26,202 bases of DNA from positions 1 to 26,202 of the IMG/VR virus record IMGVR_UViG_3300011114_000702. The stretch is one strand, 5' to 3'. The first letter of the stretch is position 1. Every line of letters begins with the position of its first letter. This DNA comes from a virus. The position numbers and the translations under genes were made by a program. The notes beneath the pieces were generated by a model. It made no database searches. It saw only the letters and a program-made list of their open reading frames with translations, and was not told where the DNA came from. Shown here piece by piece: positions 12,862-21,828 of this stretch.

Positions 12862-15087
12862 ATGGCAAGCCAAGCACAGTTTCCACAACAAACGATTTTA
12901 CAATCAAAGAAAACGCCTGAGTGGTGTTCTTTGCATTTAGATTATGCTCAAAATACATGGGTAGCTAGTAATCAATTAAGAGATAAGATGGATAGAGATT
13001 ATCTATCTTATAATGGAGTAAAGGTTCCTGAGAGTATAAATACACTTACTAAAACATTTGGAAAAGCTAATAAGGCCAAGTATGTAGCTTATAGAGCGCA
13101 CGCACCAAAGATTCAATTAATGGTAGGTGAATTTTTAACTCAACCATTGGCAGCAACCGTAGAAACAACTAACAGAGAAGCTAAATCTGAAAAGATGGCT
13201 AAGATGGATTTGATGTTTGGCGCAATGATAGCTAAGAAAGAATTAACTCATTTAAAAGATAAAGTAGGAGTTGATGTAATGGAAGGCGCTCCTATTCCAG
13301 ATAGTGAAGAAGACCCATTATGGAATAAAATAAGTTCTAAAGATAAGGAAGAAATTATCATGCAGATAGTCTTAAACGATAAGATTATAGAAGATGATAT
13401 AAAAATCAAGTTTTCGGAAGATGTACTTAATACAGCTATTACAGCAATGTGTTATGGTAAAGTAGAAAGAAACGAAGAAGGTGATACTCACTATATATCA
13501 GTTGACCCAAGAAACGCGATATTCGAGGAAATAAAAGGAGATACATTCTTAGAAAAGAGTCCGCTTATGGGGTCTTGTATTTATATGTCAACGCATGATG
13601 TATTAAGAAAGTTTGAATTAACGGAAAAACAAGTAAGTTTAGTAAATAGTATTGCTCAGAATCCGACAGATTATTTAAGAAGAAGCAACCAAGGAGTTAA
13701 AATGGTTGGCGGAAACTTAGTTATTCAAGTAATGCACATTGAATGGAAGTCGGTTATTCCTACATATTTCAAGAGATTAAAGAAGACGGCTACTCAATTA
13801 GCTTTAGATAGCAGTGAGCCTTATATTTATATTGAAATGAATACTGAGGACTACGAGAATAATAAAGCGTGGCATGATAAACAAGTAGCTAAAGGTGCTT
13901 ATGAAATTATCGCTAAGTGGGCGGAAGATTTATGGGAAGCAACGCGTATAGGCGGAGTACAAGAATTAGATGTTAATAGACGTAGAGCAATGTTCCAAAT
14001 GAGAAAGGTAGATGACCCAACTCGTATATTTGGAGGTTCTTATGTAGGTTTTCTTTGTCAAACAGTAGATGGTAAACGCATATCTTTAATGAATGAATTA
14101 GAGAATTTATCTAATGTATTTGATATTGTAATGTATAAGATATTACAAGACATTAATAAGTACAGCGGTAAGTCTTTAGGATTCAATAAGGCGGCGCTAA
14201 GTTCAAACTCTTCTGTTAAAGAAGTAATGTATAATTTAATCAATGATGGTTTTATTACTTATGACACTTCAGCAACAGGTAACGCGCATGGAAGAGATGT
14301 GAGTTTAAACAATATAATTCAAACAGAAGACATAGGATTAAGTGATACGTTTCCTTCATTAATAGCTTTTAAGAATGACTTATTAGCTATGATGGATAGA
14401 ATGACAGGTATAAATGAAAACAGAGAAGGTCAAATATCAGCTAGTGCGACTGTTTCTAACACTAATGAGGCTATTACAGCATCTAGGACAATAACAGCAC
14501 CATTCTTTTATGGATTACACTTATACATGAGTAAAGTGCTTAATAAGTTGGTGGAGTCTGAAAAGATAACATTAGCTTTTTATAAGATAGAAAAAGGAGA
14601 ACAAATATTAGGTACAGAAAAGTTCAAGTGGTTACAAGTAACTCAAGAAGTAGGATACAAAGATTACGGTGTTCATATCCAAGACGGAAGTAAATACTCT
14701 CAAGTTAATCAGTTTATGAAAGGATTAATGGAAGCTTCTTTAAATGCTAAAGAAATTACTCAGGCAGATGCTTTAAACTTTATGTTAGCAGAAACATTCG
14801 CAGAGAAGAAAGCTATCTTAGAAAACGCTGAGTTAAAAGTAAAAGAGTTATTACAAGGTCAACAACAAGCTCAAATGCAAGGTCAACAACAAATGCAACA
14901 AGCTCAACTTGAACAACAATTACAATTAGCTAGAGAGGACAGAGAGGATAGACAATTAAACGAGAAAGATAATATTATTTTGCAGGGAGAAGTTGATATA
15001 AAAGTTCAGGCGGCTGCCGCAGGTAATAAAATTGTTGAACAAGACCATAAATCTTCACTAGAAAATCTAAACAATACAAATATTTAA
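12862..15087 (+). CDS. portal protein
   Basis: Forms the twelve-subunit ring at the capsid vertex through which DNA passes. At 741 residues it has the size expected of crAss-like and related podovirus portals and follows terL directly. It has the usual portal pattern of an alpha/beta wing (about 180-340, including a YKIEKGEQ-type strand region later on), a helical stem region (about residues 400-500) and a helical, Gln-rich C-terminus (QGQQQ..QMQGQQQMQQ around 664-690) that would form the barrel or crown. No sequence motif is diagnostic; the call relies on length, gene order (terL, portal, scaffold, capsid) and the Gln-rich tail. Start ATG is preceded by the A-rich AATAATTCAAG leader. Confidence 0.8.
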   Translation: MASQAQFPQQTILQSKKTPEWCSLHLDYAQNTWVASNQLRDKMDRDYLSYNGVKVPESINTLTKTFGKANKAKYVAYRAHAPKIQLMVGEFLTQPLAATVETTNREAKSEKMAKMDLMFGAMIAKKELTHLKDKVGVDVMEGAPIPDSEEDPLWNKISSKDKEEIIMQIVLNDKIIEDDIKIKFSEDVLNTAITAMCYGKVERNEEGDTHYISVDPRNAIFEEIKGDTFLEKSPLMGSCIYMSTHDVLRKFELTEKQVSLVNSIAQNPTDYLRRSNQGVKMVGGNLVIQVMHIEWKSVIPTYFKRLKKTATQLALDSSEPYIYIEMNTEDYENNKAWHDKQVAKGAYEIIAKWAEDLWEATRIGGVQELDVNRRRAMFQMRKVDDPTRIFGGSYVGFLCQTVDGKRISLMNELENLSNVFDIVMYKILQDINKYSGKSLGFNKAALSSNSSVKEVMYNLINDGFITYDTSATGNAHGRDVSLNNIIQTEDIGLSDTFPSLIAFKNDLLAMMDRMTGINENREGQISASATVSNTNEAITASRTITAPFFYGLHLYMSKVLNKLVESEKITLAFYKIEKGEQILGTEKFKWLQVTQEVGYKDYGVHIQDGSKYSQVNQFMKGLMEASLNAKEITQADALNFMLAETFAEKKAILENAELKVKELLQGQQQAQMQGQQQMQQAQLEQQLQLAREDREDRQLNEKDNIILQGEVDIKVQAAAAGNKIVEQDHKSSLENLNNTNI

Positions 15088-15095
15088 TATATTTG
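15088..15095 (+). promoter_or_regulatory. TATATTTG (-7) box before the scaffold gene
   Basis: Matches TAnnTTTG and sits 17 bases before the ATG at 15113, overlapping the end of the portal gene. No clear -33 TTTG is found. Confidence 0.4.
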
Positions 15096-15112
15096 ACTAA
15101 AAATACAACAAA

Positions 15113-16252
15113 ATGGAAAATACGGAAACAATAGTTGCAGGAAATACCGAGCGAGAGGCTGTGGTTGCAACTCCTCCAAAAGCCGATTTGAGTAAATTAG
15201 CTTCAGAACCAGGTTTACAAATTGATTTTGGACAACCTAAACAAGAAGAAACTAAGCCAATCGTAGAGGAGAAGAAAGAAGAAACAAATCCTGAAGGAGA
15301 ATTAACAGTAGAAAGCCAAGAGTCTGAAAAGAAAGAAGGGGAAGAAACTGTATTAGAAATTAAACCTGAAGAAGAAACTGTATTAAAATTAGAAGACGAA
15401 ACTGTATCAGCGGAAGCTGAAGAAGGAAGTTGGATAGCTTATGCTAAATCAGAAGGATTAGATATTACAGAAGATACGCCTGAAGCTTATATTGCAGCTA
15501 AAGTAGAACCTTTACAAAAGCAATTAGCAGAAGTAGAAAATAAAAGAATTGAAGATTTACTACATGATGTAGACCCTGAGTTAAGAATGGAGATTGAACT
15601 TAATAAATCAGGTTTATCTTTACAAGACATAAAAGCACCATTAGAGAATATCGCAAGATATAAATCTATGAGTGATGTAGAATTGTATAGAGAAGATTTG
15701 ACATTAAGATATTCGGCGGCTACTCAAGAGTGGATTGATGCAGAGGTAGAAAAAGCAGTTGAAAACGGACAAGCGGCGCATGATGCAGTAAGATTAAGAT
15801 TAGATTTAGACAATATGGAAGCTCAAATCAAACAAGAGAGAGCTGAAATTGTAGAAAAATATAAAGTAAGTAATACTAAATACTTAGAGGAATCAAGAAG
15901 CAAGGAAATAGAATCCGTAACAAAAGCTCTGAATGAAGTTCCGAGTTTTATGGGTGCTGTTATTGCTCCAGAATCTAAGCAGGTTATGGCTCGTAAATTT
16001 AGTGAGGGTAAGTACGACTCCTTACGAAACGACCCAGCCTTTATTAGTAATGCTATACTTTTCCATGAGTTAGGAGCAAAAGCCTATGAAGCAGCTATCG
16101 CTAAGAGCGAAGCTAAAGGTAAACTATCCGTGACGAAACATCTAAGTAATGTGCCTCCTGTGGAGAACTTAGGTGGAGGAAAAAGCACAACGGTACAAGA
16201 ACAATTAACAGGATTACAGAAATTAAGAAACGAACCAGGATTGAAAACTTAA
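15113..16252 (+). CDS. scaffolding protein
   Basis: Guides capsid assembly and is normally lost from the mature head. A 379-residue acidic protein between portal and capsid. The N-terminal ~100 residues are disordered and Glu-rich, with a micro-repeat of Glu-Glu-Thr-Val-Leu (three copies, GAAGAAACTGTATTA repeated exactly twice near 15339 and 15370). The middle is helical with coiled-coil spacing (EPLQKQLAEVENKRIEDLL; DLDNMEAQIKQERAEIVEKY). The C-terminus is basic and Gly/Ser-rich (LGGGKSTTVQEQL), as expected for the capsid-binding end of scaffolds. No protease motif is evident. Short sequence EPGL occurs near both ends. Confidence 0.8.
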   Translation: MENTETIVAGNTEREAVVATPPKADLSKLASEPGLQIDFGQPKQEETKPIVEEKKEETNPEGELTVESQESEKKEGEETVLEIKPEEETVLKLEDETVSAEAEEGSWIAYAKSEGLDITEDTPEAYIAAKVEPLQKQLAEVENKRIEDLLHDVDPELRMEIELNKSGLSLQDIKAPLENIARYKSMSDVELYREDLTLRYSAATQEWIDAEVEKAVENGQAAHDAVRLRLDLDNMEAQIKQERAEIVEKYKVSNTKYLEESRSKEIESVTKALNEVPSFMGAVIAPESKQVMARKFSEGKYDSLRNDPAFISNAILFHELGAKAYEAAIAKSEAKGKLSVTKHLSNVPPVENLGGGKSTTVQEQLTGLQKLRNEPGLKT

Positions 16253-16288
16253 AATTTAAAAACAACCTAAAAACTAAAAAATAAAATT

Positions 16289-17770
16289 ATGCCAGGATTA
16301 AACCCAGGTCAGACTCGTATCGTAGCGGGTACCTTTACTGACGAATGTACAACAGAATTAGATTTGATGAAAAATCAAAACCTATTCCCAGAAGTTAAAC
16401 GTATGATGTATCAAGTTGATATGCGTCAATTATCTACGTTATTAACATCAGGAGCAGTAGGACCTTACGGTATTAACATTACCGCAGATGAGAAATTCGG
16501 TAAAGCTCCAGAAGGAACTGCAATCGGAAGTTCTAACTTACAGTTCTCAGTAATGGGACGTTTAGATAGACCATCTACAATTTTACAACAAGTAGGAGCA
16601 TCAGGGTCAGATGGTTCTTTTCAGTTATTAATCAAAGATAAGTATATCTACAAAGGACATAACGTATTGTTCGGTAATGCAGGTCGTTACCAAGCTTTAG
16701 TAATGTCTGAGCCAGTTAAAACGGCAGGTGGTTACTTATATAACTTCCAACATAAGCAAGGTGAAGTATTCGTTTATGCTACTCATGCAGCTCCAGCAGC
16801 TAATGGTACAGCAACGTGTATGGCAGTGTCTACTAACTACGGTGAAGGTTCAAACAGAAGTTACTCTCGTACTATGTCTCCTGACCGTTTTATTGTAGAT
16901 ATGACTATCCAACGTAAAACAGTTTCTATCACAGGTTCAGCAGCTAATGACATTACATGGTATGAATACATGGGTCAAGACGGAATGACTAAAGGATGGA
17001 AATACGAAGCAGTGCGTCAAGCAGAGGCTTTATTCGCAGGTGAGAACGAGTTTGAAAAAATCTTCGGTATTTCATCTATGAAAAACCCTGATGGAACACG
17101 TAGAGCAGTATCTCCTTACCAAGATTTAGATGGAGAAGGTGTAATTACAGCAGGTGATGGTTTAGAAGAGCAAATCGCAGGTGGTAATGTATTAATTGGT
17201 TCAGGAGTAAACGGTAACGCTACTGCTGATGACTTTGTTGATATGATTAAATTGTTAGTTAAGAAATCTAACCAAGAGAATACTAAAGTAAATTTAGTGT
17301 TTATGACAGGTACAGATGGATTCTTTAACTTCCAAGAGCAAGCTGCTGTAATCTCTAGTTCATTAAACGGTCAAATTTTCCAATCAGAAAATGGTGGTGC
17401 TGCTAATGTAACTGCTGGTTATACATTTACTAAAATCGTTTACGGTGGAAGTACATTAACAGTAGTAGTTCATCCTTTATTTGATGACAACATGAAGTTC
17501 CCTGCAACAGGTCAAGATGGTAAATACATCATGTCAGGTACTTATATGGGTGGTAACTTAGAAGGTTCTCGTGGTCCTAACATGGAAATTATACCTAAAG
17601 GCGCGCATGGAGGTAATCGTTCTGATGTTCGTGCTGATTTAAAAGGTATGACAGGAGTAGGTTCAGGAACAGCTATTACTCAAAAAGATGCTGATACATT
17701 TGCAATGTTAAAAGAAGACTTATTAGTTATCTATAACACTCAAAATTGGGGTATTATCCGTAAGGCTTAA
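16289..17770 (+). CDS. major capsid protein
   Basis: The most abundant head protein, 493 residues, expected HK97 fold. Placement directly after the scaffold gene, size and very biased codon use (CGT for Arg, TTC, AAC, GGT) mark it as highly expressed. The N-arm begins PGLNPGQTRIV, and a similar 12-residue motif occurs in the 530-aa virion protein. A long spine-helix-like region is seen with EYMGQDGMTKGWKYEAVRQAEA (split at about residues 228-248), and the end reads LLVIYNTQNWGIIRKA, typical of a capsid A-domain close. The 36-base leader is almost pure A/T with A-rich tracts. A bidirectional terminator follows at 17789. By memory it is close to crAss-like capsid proteins. Confidence 0.88.
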   Translation: MPGLNPGQTRIVAGTFTDECTTELDLMKNQNLFPEVKRMMYQVDMRQLSTLLTSGAVGPYGINITADEKFGKAPEGTAIGSSNLQFSVMGRLDRPSTILQQVGASGSDGSFQLLIKDKYIYKGHNVLFGNAGRYQALVMSEPVKTAGGYLYNFQHKQGEVFVYATHAAPAANGTATCMAVSTNYGEGSNRSYSRTMSPDRFIVDMTIQRKTVSITGSAANDITWYEYMGQDGMTKGWKYEAVRQAEALFAGENEFEKIFGISSMKNPDGTRRAVSPYQDLDGEGVITAGDGLEEQIAGGNVLIGSGVNGNATADDFVDMIKLLVKKSNQENTKVNLVFMTGTDGFFNFQEQAAVISSSLNGQIFQSENGGAANVTAGYTFTKIVYGGSTLTVVVHPLFDDNMKFPATGQDGKYIMSGTYMGGNLEGSRGPNMEIIPKGAHGGNRSDVRADLKGMTGVGSGTAITQKDADTFAMLKEDLLVIYNTQNWGIIRKA

Positions 17771-17788
17771 TCCTTAAATTAAAATAAT

Positions 17789-17823
17789 AAAAACCCCTAG
17801 CGTTAATTTGTTAGGGGTTTTTT
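17789..17823. terminator. bidirectional terminator after the capsid gene
   Basis: AAAAACCCCTA (17789-17799) pairs with TAGGGGTTTTT (17812-17822); T runs occur on both strands, so it can stop rightward capsid and leftward moron transcripts. The stop codon of the leftward gene lies in the right arm. Confidence 0.9.
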
Positions 17824-18004
17824 AGTTTAACACCTTTTTTAAAGTAGCAACACTATTGATAATTTCATACTCTACAATAACCGTATCATCTCCATAATCT
17901 TTGGCTGATTTTTTAGCTTCATTTAATGTGCTACAAACTTCATAACAGATTGCTATATCTTCATTTGTTCTGTATCTTCCGTCATATAAAAAATATCTTC
18001 TCAT
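17822..18004 (-). CDS. leftward moron-like hypothetical protein
   Basis: A 60-residue protein read against the structural genes. It begins RRYFLYDGRYRTNEDIAICYE and continues with a helix (TLNEAKKSAKDYGDD) and a strand (TVIVEYEIIN), a compact alpha/beta look. It resembles, by memory, small proteins of Bacteroidota genomes and mobile elements with the CYEVCxTLxEAKxxAKDYGDDTVIVEYE pattern; function unknown. It has its own promoter-like module (18023-18051) and ends in the bidirectional terminator, so it is an independent unit. Such lone genes in late operons are usually morons that benefit the host or phage. Confidence 0.65.
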   Translation of the reverse strand: MRRYFLYDGRYRTNEDIAICYEVCSTLNEAKKSAKDYGDDTVIVEYEIINSVATLKKVLN

Positions 18005-18022
18005 AATTTATTAGTTTTAATA

Positions 18023-18051
18023 GTTAAACGTAGATAATTTAAAAAGGTTAC
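18023..18051 (-). promoter_or_regulatory. leftward GTAACCTTTTT-N12-TTTAAC module of the moron gene
   Basis: Minus-strand GTAACCTTTTT from 18051 and TTTAAC at 18028-18023, one base closer than in the other three copies; TACGTTTA also fits the TAnnTTTG box. It lies about 18 bases before the ATG at 18004. Confidence 0.45.
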
Positions 18052-18057
18052 ATTTTT

Positions 18058-18074
18058 AACGCAACTTTGAGTTA
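18058..18074. repeat. dyad repeat copy 6
   Basis: AACGCAACTTTGAGTTA, in the divergent gap between the leftward moron gene and the rightward 362-aa gene. Confidence 0.65.
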
Positions 18075-18080
18075 TTTTTA

Positions 18081-18088
18081 TATATTTG
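18081..18088 (+). promoter_or_regulatory. TATATTTG (-7) box before the 362-aa gene
   Basis: Matches TAnnTTTG, 23 bases before the ATG at 18112, directly right of dyad copy 6. Confidence 0.45.
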
Positions 18089-18111
18089 TCTTAAATTTAA
18101 AACATAATAAT

Positions 18112-19200
18112 ATGAACTCAACTCAAATGAATAGCGAGATGCTAATCGAGGGAACTCATTACGAAATCGTAAAAGACGGAACGGGCTACGGCTACAAGTA
18201 CGCAATCTTGGACCATGAAATGTGGGTGCCAAAAGAAGGAATAGTAGAAATACGAAGACTTAAAAACAATTTAACACTAGCAGGAACTCCTAAAAACGAT
18301 GATGAAGTAATTATCAAGCGTTACATGGATAGACCTACGGGGTTATTAATTGGTTTACACACAGGAGTAAACGATAGAACAAAGACTATTAACCATAACT
18401 ATGTAAAGTTAGAAGGTAGTATGATGTTTGATTTATCTATTCCTGCGGACAGACGTTTATATATTATTGCGATGAGAAGTCCAATGGTAGAGGGAAGCCC
18501 TAATCAATCAGGTAAACCAGTTTATAAATTGTACGATAAACAAATTATCGCATCTAAAAACATTGATAAACGTAAGTTAAGACAAAAAACAGAGACTATT
18601 ATTGAATCTCTTAAACACGACCAACTAGAAGAAATGGCTAGAAATATCGGTGTTAATGTAGAGGCTAATCGTAATCCAAGTATGTTATTAGAAGAAGTTT
18701 ATAGAATTTCAGAAAATGACCCACGCAAATTCATAGAGATTTTTGAGAATCCTAATCGTGAATACATTACAATATTCCACAGAGCAAGAGCTAAGAATAT
18801 TATCACTTTAGACTTTGCTTCAAATACATTTATGTACGGAGGAATTGTATTAGGTCATAGCCAAGATGCTGCCATTAACTTCTTAACAGAAAGCCAAGGT
18901 ATTGCATCTGCTATGAAGATTCAATGTGATGATGTGGATAAAGGAACTAGGCAATCAATGTCTTTTGTTAAATCAGAAGAGAATGAATTGGATAAGTTAA
19001 GAGCTGAATTAGCTGCTTTAAAAGCAAAACAAACTGATAAACCGACGGATATTAATCCTATTAAGGAAGAAAATACACCTTCTTTAGAAGAATTAAAAGC
19101 AAGAGCAAAAGAACTAGGTATTAAAGGATTTGCACTACCTCACATGACAGAAGCTAAATTAGTAACTGCCATAGAAGAAGCAGAGAGTAAACTAGCATAA
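18112..19200 (+). CDS. virion-associated protein with C-terminal HeH/SAP-like domain
   Basis: A 362-residue protein. The frame is open back to 18067, but the first 15 residues there overlap the promoter box; the ATG at 18112 has an AT-rich leader and is preferred. The N-terminal region (residues 1-120) is beta-rich with Gly (EGTHYEIVKDGTGYGYKYAI). The last 39 residues, SLEELKARAKELGIKGF through KLVTAIEEAE, form a helix-extended-helix (HeH/LEM) or SAP-like DNA-binding motif, common at the C-terminus of phage head genes next to the capsid gene. A head-completion or DNA-organising role is inferred. A linker rich in Lys and Thr precedes it. Confidence 0.7.
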   Translation: MNSTQMNSEMLIEGTHYEIVKDGTGYGYKYAILDHEMWVPKEGIVEIRRLKNNLTLAGTPKNDDEVIIKRYMDRPTGLLIGLHTGVNDRTKTINHNYVKLEGSMMFDLSIPADRRLYIIAMRSPMVEGSPNQSGKPVYKLYDKQIIASKNIDKRKLRQKTETIIESLKHDQLEEMARNIGVNVEANRNPSMLLEEVYRISENDPRKFIEIFENPNREYITIFHRARAKNIITLDFASNTFMYGGIVLGHSQDAAINFLTESQGIASAMKIQCDDVDKGTRQSMSFVKSEENELDKLRAELAALKAKQTDKPTDINPIKEENTPSLEELKARAKELGIKGFALPHMTEAKLVTAIEEAESKLA

Positions 19201-19224
19201 CTACCACTAAACACAAAACGAAAG

Positions 19225-19252
19225 AGGGCGAGATAAAACTTGCCCTTTTTTT
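19225..19252 (+). terminator. intrinsic terminator after the 362-aa gene
   Basis: AGGGCGAG (19225-19232) pairs with CTTGCCCT (19239-19246, one G-T pair) over a six-base loop, followed by seven T. Confidence 0.88.
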
Positions 19253-19279
19253 ATTTACTTTTATTAAAAATTTAACACA

Positions 19280-20089
19280 ATGAATGCTATACAAATAGGT
19301 TACGCAATAGACTTTTATACAAATCTTACACACGCGTCAAGATTTTATAACATAGAAAAGAATAAAGCTATGAATGATGCTATTATGAAAAAAATAGATA
19401 GCATTACAGATACAATCAATTCTAATCAATTAACAGGTATAGATAGACTTCAAAAGTACAGAGATGAGTTATACACCTTACTTAAAACGAGTTCAACAGC
19501 GCCGACAAACATAGGCGCTTATAATATAGATGTTTATATTAATCACGTAAACTATCCAACAGACTATCAAACATTCGCAGCGTTAACACTTACGATTAGT
19601 GGAAATACTACTTACGGAAGAGAAACTACTTACAACAAGCGTGGGCCATTATTAGAATGCTCATTTAGAAAACCTACTAATAAGAAGCCTTATTTCTTAG
19701 AAGATTCAACAGGATTACTTATTTACAAAGGAGATTCTACTACTATTTCATCATGCAAACTAGACTATATTAAACAGCCCGCAACTTTCAATATGGGAGA
19801 TGAGAGCCAATATATTAACGCAGGAGTAGGAGTAGTAACTATTGGAGCTTCATATATAGCTACTGAGTTAAGTGTTCAAAATGGTGTTACTTATCAAATA
19901 GGGACTCAGTTCACGGCAGCGGTTACAACAACATTGACAAGCGGTCAAGTAATACTAGCATCTAATACAACTACTACTGATATGCCTGAGAAATGTCAAG
20001 ATGAATTAGCTAAGAGTGCTGCAAGTATATTATTAGGAGTAACAAGTGCTTTTGAAAATTCGGCTTTTGCAGAAAAAGAAACTAAGTAA
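19280..20089 (+). CDS. putative neck or head-tail connector protein
   Basis: A 269-residue protein. The N-terminal ~70 residues are helical (AIDFYTNLTHASRFY; KAMNDAIMKKIDSITDTI), followed by beta-rich sequence (DVYINHVNYPTDYQTFAALTLT) and a region with a charged CSFRKPTNKKPYFL segment, then Thr-rich beta sequence and a helical C-terminus. In crAss-like and other Bacteroidota phages proteins with a helical start and a basic R-x-P-x-N-K-x-P segment act as neck or ring proteins, but the match is from memory. It is preceded by the terminator at 19225, so it has its own promoter or reads through. Function is inferred. Confidence 0.55.
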   Translation: MNAIQIGYAIDFYTNLTHASRFYNIEKNKAMNDAIMKKIDSITDTINSNQLTGIDRLQKYRDELYTLLKTSSTAPTNIGAYNIDVYINHVNYPTDYQTFAALTLTISGNTTYGRETTYNKRGPLLECSFRKPTNKKPYFLEDSTGLLIYKGDSTTISSCKLDYIKQPATFNMGDESQYINAGVGVVTIGASYIATELSVQNGVTYQIGTQFTAAVTTTLTSGQVILASNTTTTDMPEKCQDELAKSAASILLGVTSAFENSAFAEKETK

Positions 20090-20149
20090 AATTGTATTGA
20101 AATAATATTTACATTTACATCATTATAAACCAATAAAAAAATAAAAAAA

Positions 20150-21742
20150 ATGTCACAACAAACAAAATCGGTACTGTTTAAAACGTCTGCGGGTTCAGAT
20201 GTACAGTACGTGGGAGGAGAAATTAAAATCCCAGGATTAAACCCCATTAAGCAATCTCGTATTGTAAATTTCTCACAAATGAATTATCGTGCCGAAGTAT
20301 CTCAAGTAGTTACAATAGGTGCAACGGCTTACACGCCAACAGCTTCAACTCGTTACATCGTATGTATCGGAGACATTAATCGTAGAGATAAAGGATTAAC
20401 TGAATTACCATTTCAGTATTCTTATACTACGCCTGCCGACATCACTACTTTAGGAGCGACTGCTGCTTTACAACGTGAAGCGATTAGTTTACAATTAGTA
20501 GCTAAAATCAATGCAGTATCTAATAATTGGGTTGTAGCTGCTACTTTAGCACTAGGTAACGGTTTTACTATTACTGATGATGCTGGATATTATCCTGCTC
20601 CATCTCAAGGTATGACTAACCGTGAAGGTGCTAGTACAGTATTCTTGAAAACTGATGATGATGGTCGCGGATTCGCAATCACTAACTTAGCTACAACTAC
20701 CGCTGCTATTTATGCAAATGGTGTAGGTGCTGCTTTAGCTGCTTATGCCCCTGTATTTGACTTAGTTTATACTAGCTTAATTTCAGGTTTCGTAGATGGC
20801 CCTAAAGCTTCTGATGGAACTTCTGCCATAAGTGGTCAAAAATACAACTTGTTCTCTATTTCTTACTTAGATGATAGCGTGTCTATCCCAAGTGTAGGAC
20901 ATGGTATTACAGGTATTTTGGCTAGAACAGTTAATGTATGGGTAGATAATGGTGCTGGTACAGCTACTACTAACTTAGCGGGTTATATTGCTTTCTCTCG
21001 TCAAATACACAGAGGTTTATACAAGCAATTTGCTAACGACCCTTGCGCTCAAATTGACTTCATGGATAATGTTATTTTATTCCAAGGTCCTGCTGGAGCT
21101 ATTCCTGCAACTACAGGAGAAACTAAAATGGTATCTGATGCTAAATGGGTGTATAATAACATTGGTACTCAAACTATCACTGTTCCAACTCCAGGTAATA
21201 CAGGTTTAATTTTAGACCAAGATTTAACTACAACAGAAGGTGCAGAATACACTCCATCTTTATTAACAAATGCTCCTCAAGAGTTTACTGTTGGTAAATC
21301 AGATTTCTCAGTATTTGCTCGTTTAGTGGCTGCTGATTGGACTGATATGGCTTGGTTAGTTGGTTTCCGTAAGAAAGCTGCTCATACTGCTGACTTTAAC
21401 GACTACACTGACTTAGGTGCTGTTGGTACATTAGCTGCTAATGGAGATTTAGTTACTACTCAAGGTATTTTAAATAATGCTGCAACTGTATCTACTTCAA
21501 CTGCGATTGCTCCAACTGATGCTGCTTATTTAACGGTAGAGGTTCTTGTAGCTACAAGCGGATTAGTTACTTGTAAATTAAATGATGTTACTTACCCAGT
21601 TTATTCTGTTGGTACAACTGCTTTAATTTTCGATGCAGGTGATGTTATGATTCCATTTTTACGTGCCGTGAATATCGGTGGCGGTGACCCTGATTTCGTG
21701 TTAAATGAAATTGCTGCGGTTCCTGCAATTTGGAAATACTAA
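20150..21742 (+). CDS. 530-aa highly expressed virion protein (decoration, tail or fibre-type)
   Basis: A beta-rich, Thr/Ala/Gly-rich structural protein of unknown exact role. The N-terminus holds VGGEIKIPGLNPIKQSRIV, whose PGLNPxxxxRIV equals the start of the major capsid protein. The central part (residues about 90-330) has alternating strands and helices and the C-terminal ~170 residues look like a beta-sandwich with LVGFRKKAAHTADFND and a FDAGDVMIPFLRA strand. CGT for Arg and GCT for Ala are preferred, as in the capsid gene, so expression is probably high. It may be a tail tube or sheath-like protein, a head decoration or a second capsid protein; a terminator follows it (21763). Confidence 0.6.
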   Translation: MSQQTKSVLFKTSAGSDVQYVGGEIKIPGLNPIKQSRIVNFSQMNYRAEVSQVVTIGATAYTPTASTRYIVCIGDINRRDKGLTELPFQYSYTTPADITTLGATAALQREAISLQLVAKINAVSNNWVVAATLALGNGFTITDDAGYYPAPSQGMTNREGASTVFLKTDDDGRGFAITNLATTTAAIYANGVGAALAAYAPVFDLVYTSLISGFVDGPKASDGTSAISGQKYNLFSISYLDDSVSIPSVGHGITGILARTVNVWVDNGAGTATTNLAGYIAFSRQIHRGLYKQFANDPCAQIDFMDNVILFQGPAGAIPATTGETKMVSDAKWVYNNIGTQTITVPTPGNTGLILDQDLTTTEGAEYTPSLLTNAPQEFTVGKSDFSVFARLVAADWTDMAWLVGFRKKAAHTADFNDYTDLGAVGTLAANGDLVTTQGILNNAATVSTSTAIAPTDAAYLTVEVLVATSGLVTCKLNDVTYPVYSVGTTALIFDAGDVMIPFLRAVNIGGGDPDFVLNEIAAVPAIWKY

Positions 21743-21762
21743 TTTTTAAATTAATTACAATT

Positions 21763-21797
21763 AAAAAGGCTTGGCGTAAAAAACTAAGCCTTTTTTT
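21763..21797 (+). terminator. intrinsic terminator after the 530-aa gene
   Basis: AAAAAGGCTT (21763-21772) pairs with AAGCCTTTTT (21786-21795), followed by a seven-T run. Confidence 0.9.
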
Positions 21798-21800
21798 ATT

Positions 21801-21808
21801 TATTTTTG
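21801..21808 (+). promoter_or_regulatory. TATTTTTG (-7) box before the fibre operon
   Basis: Matches TAnnTTTG, 20 bases before the ATG at 21829 and just after the terminator. No -33 TTTG is clear. Confidence 0.4.
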
Positions 21809-21828
21809 ATACATAAAAATTTAATAAA

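Noticed and set aside
18066-18088. Full -33/-7 promoter formed by TTTG in dyad copy 6 and TATATTTG
   Set aside because: Only 11 bases separate the boxes, too few for the Bacteroidota consensus; only the -7 box is kept.
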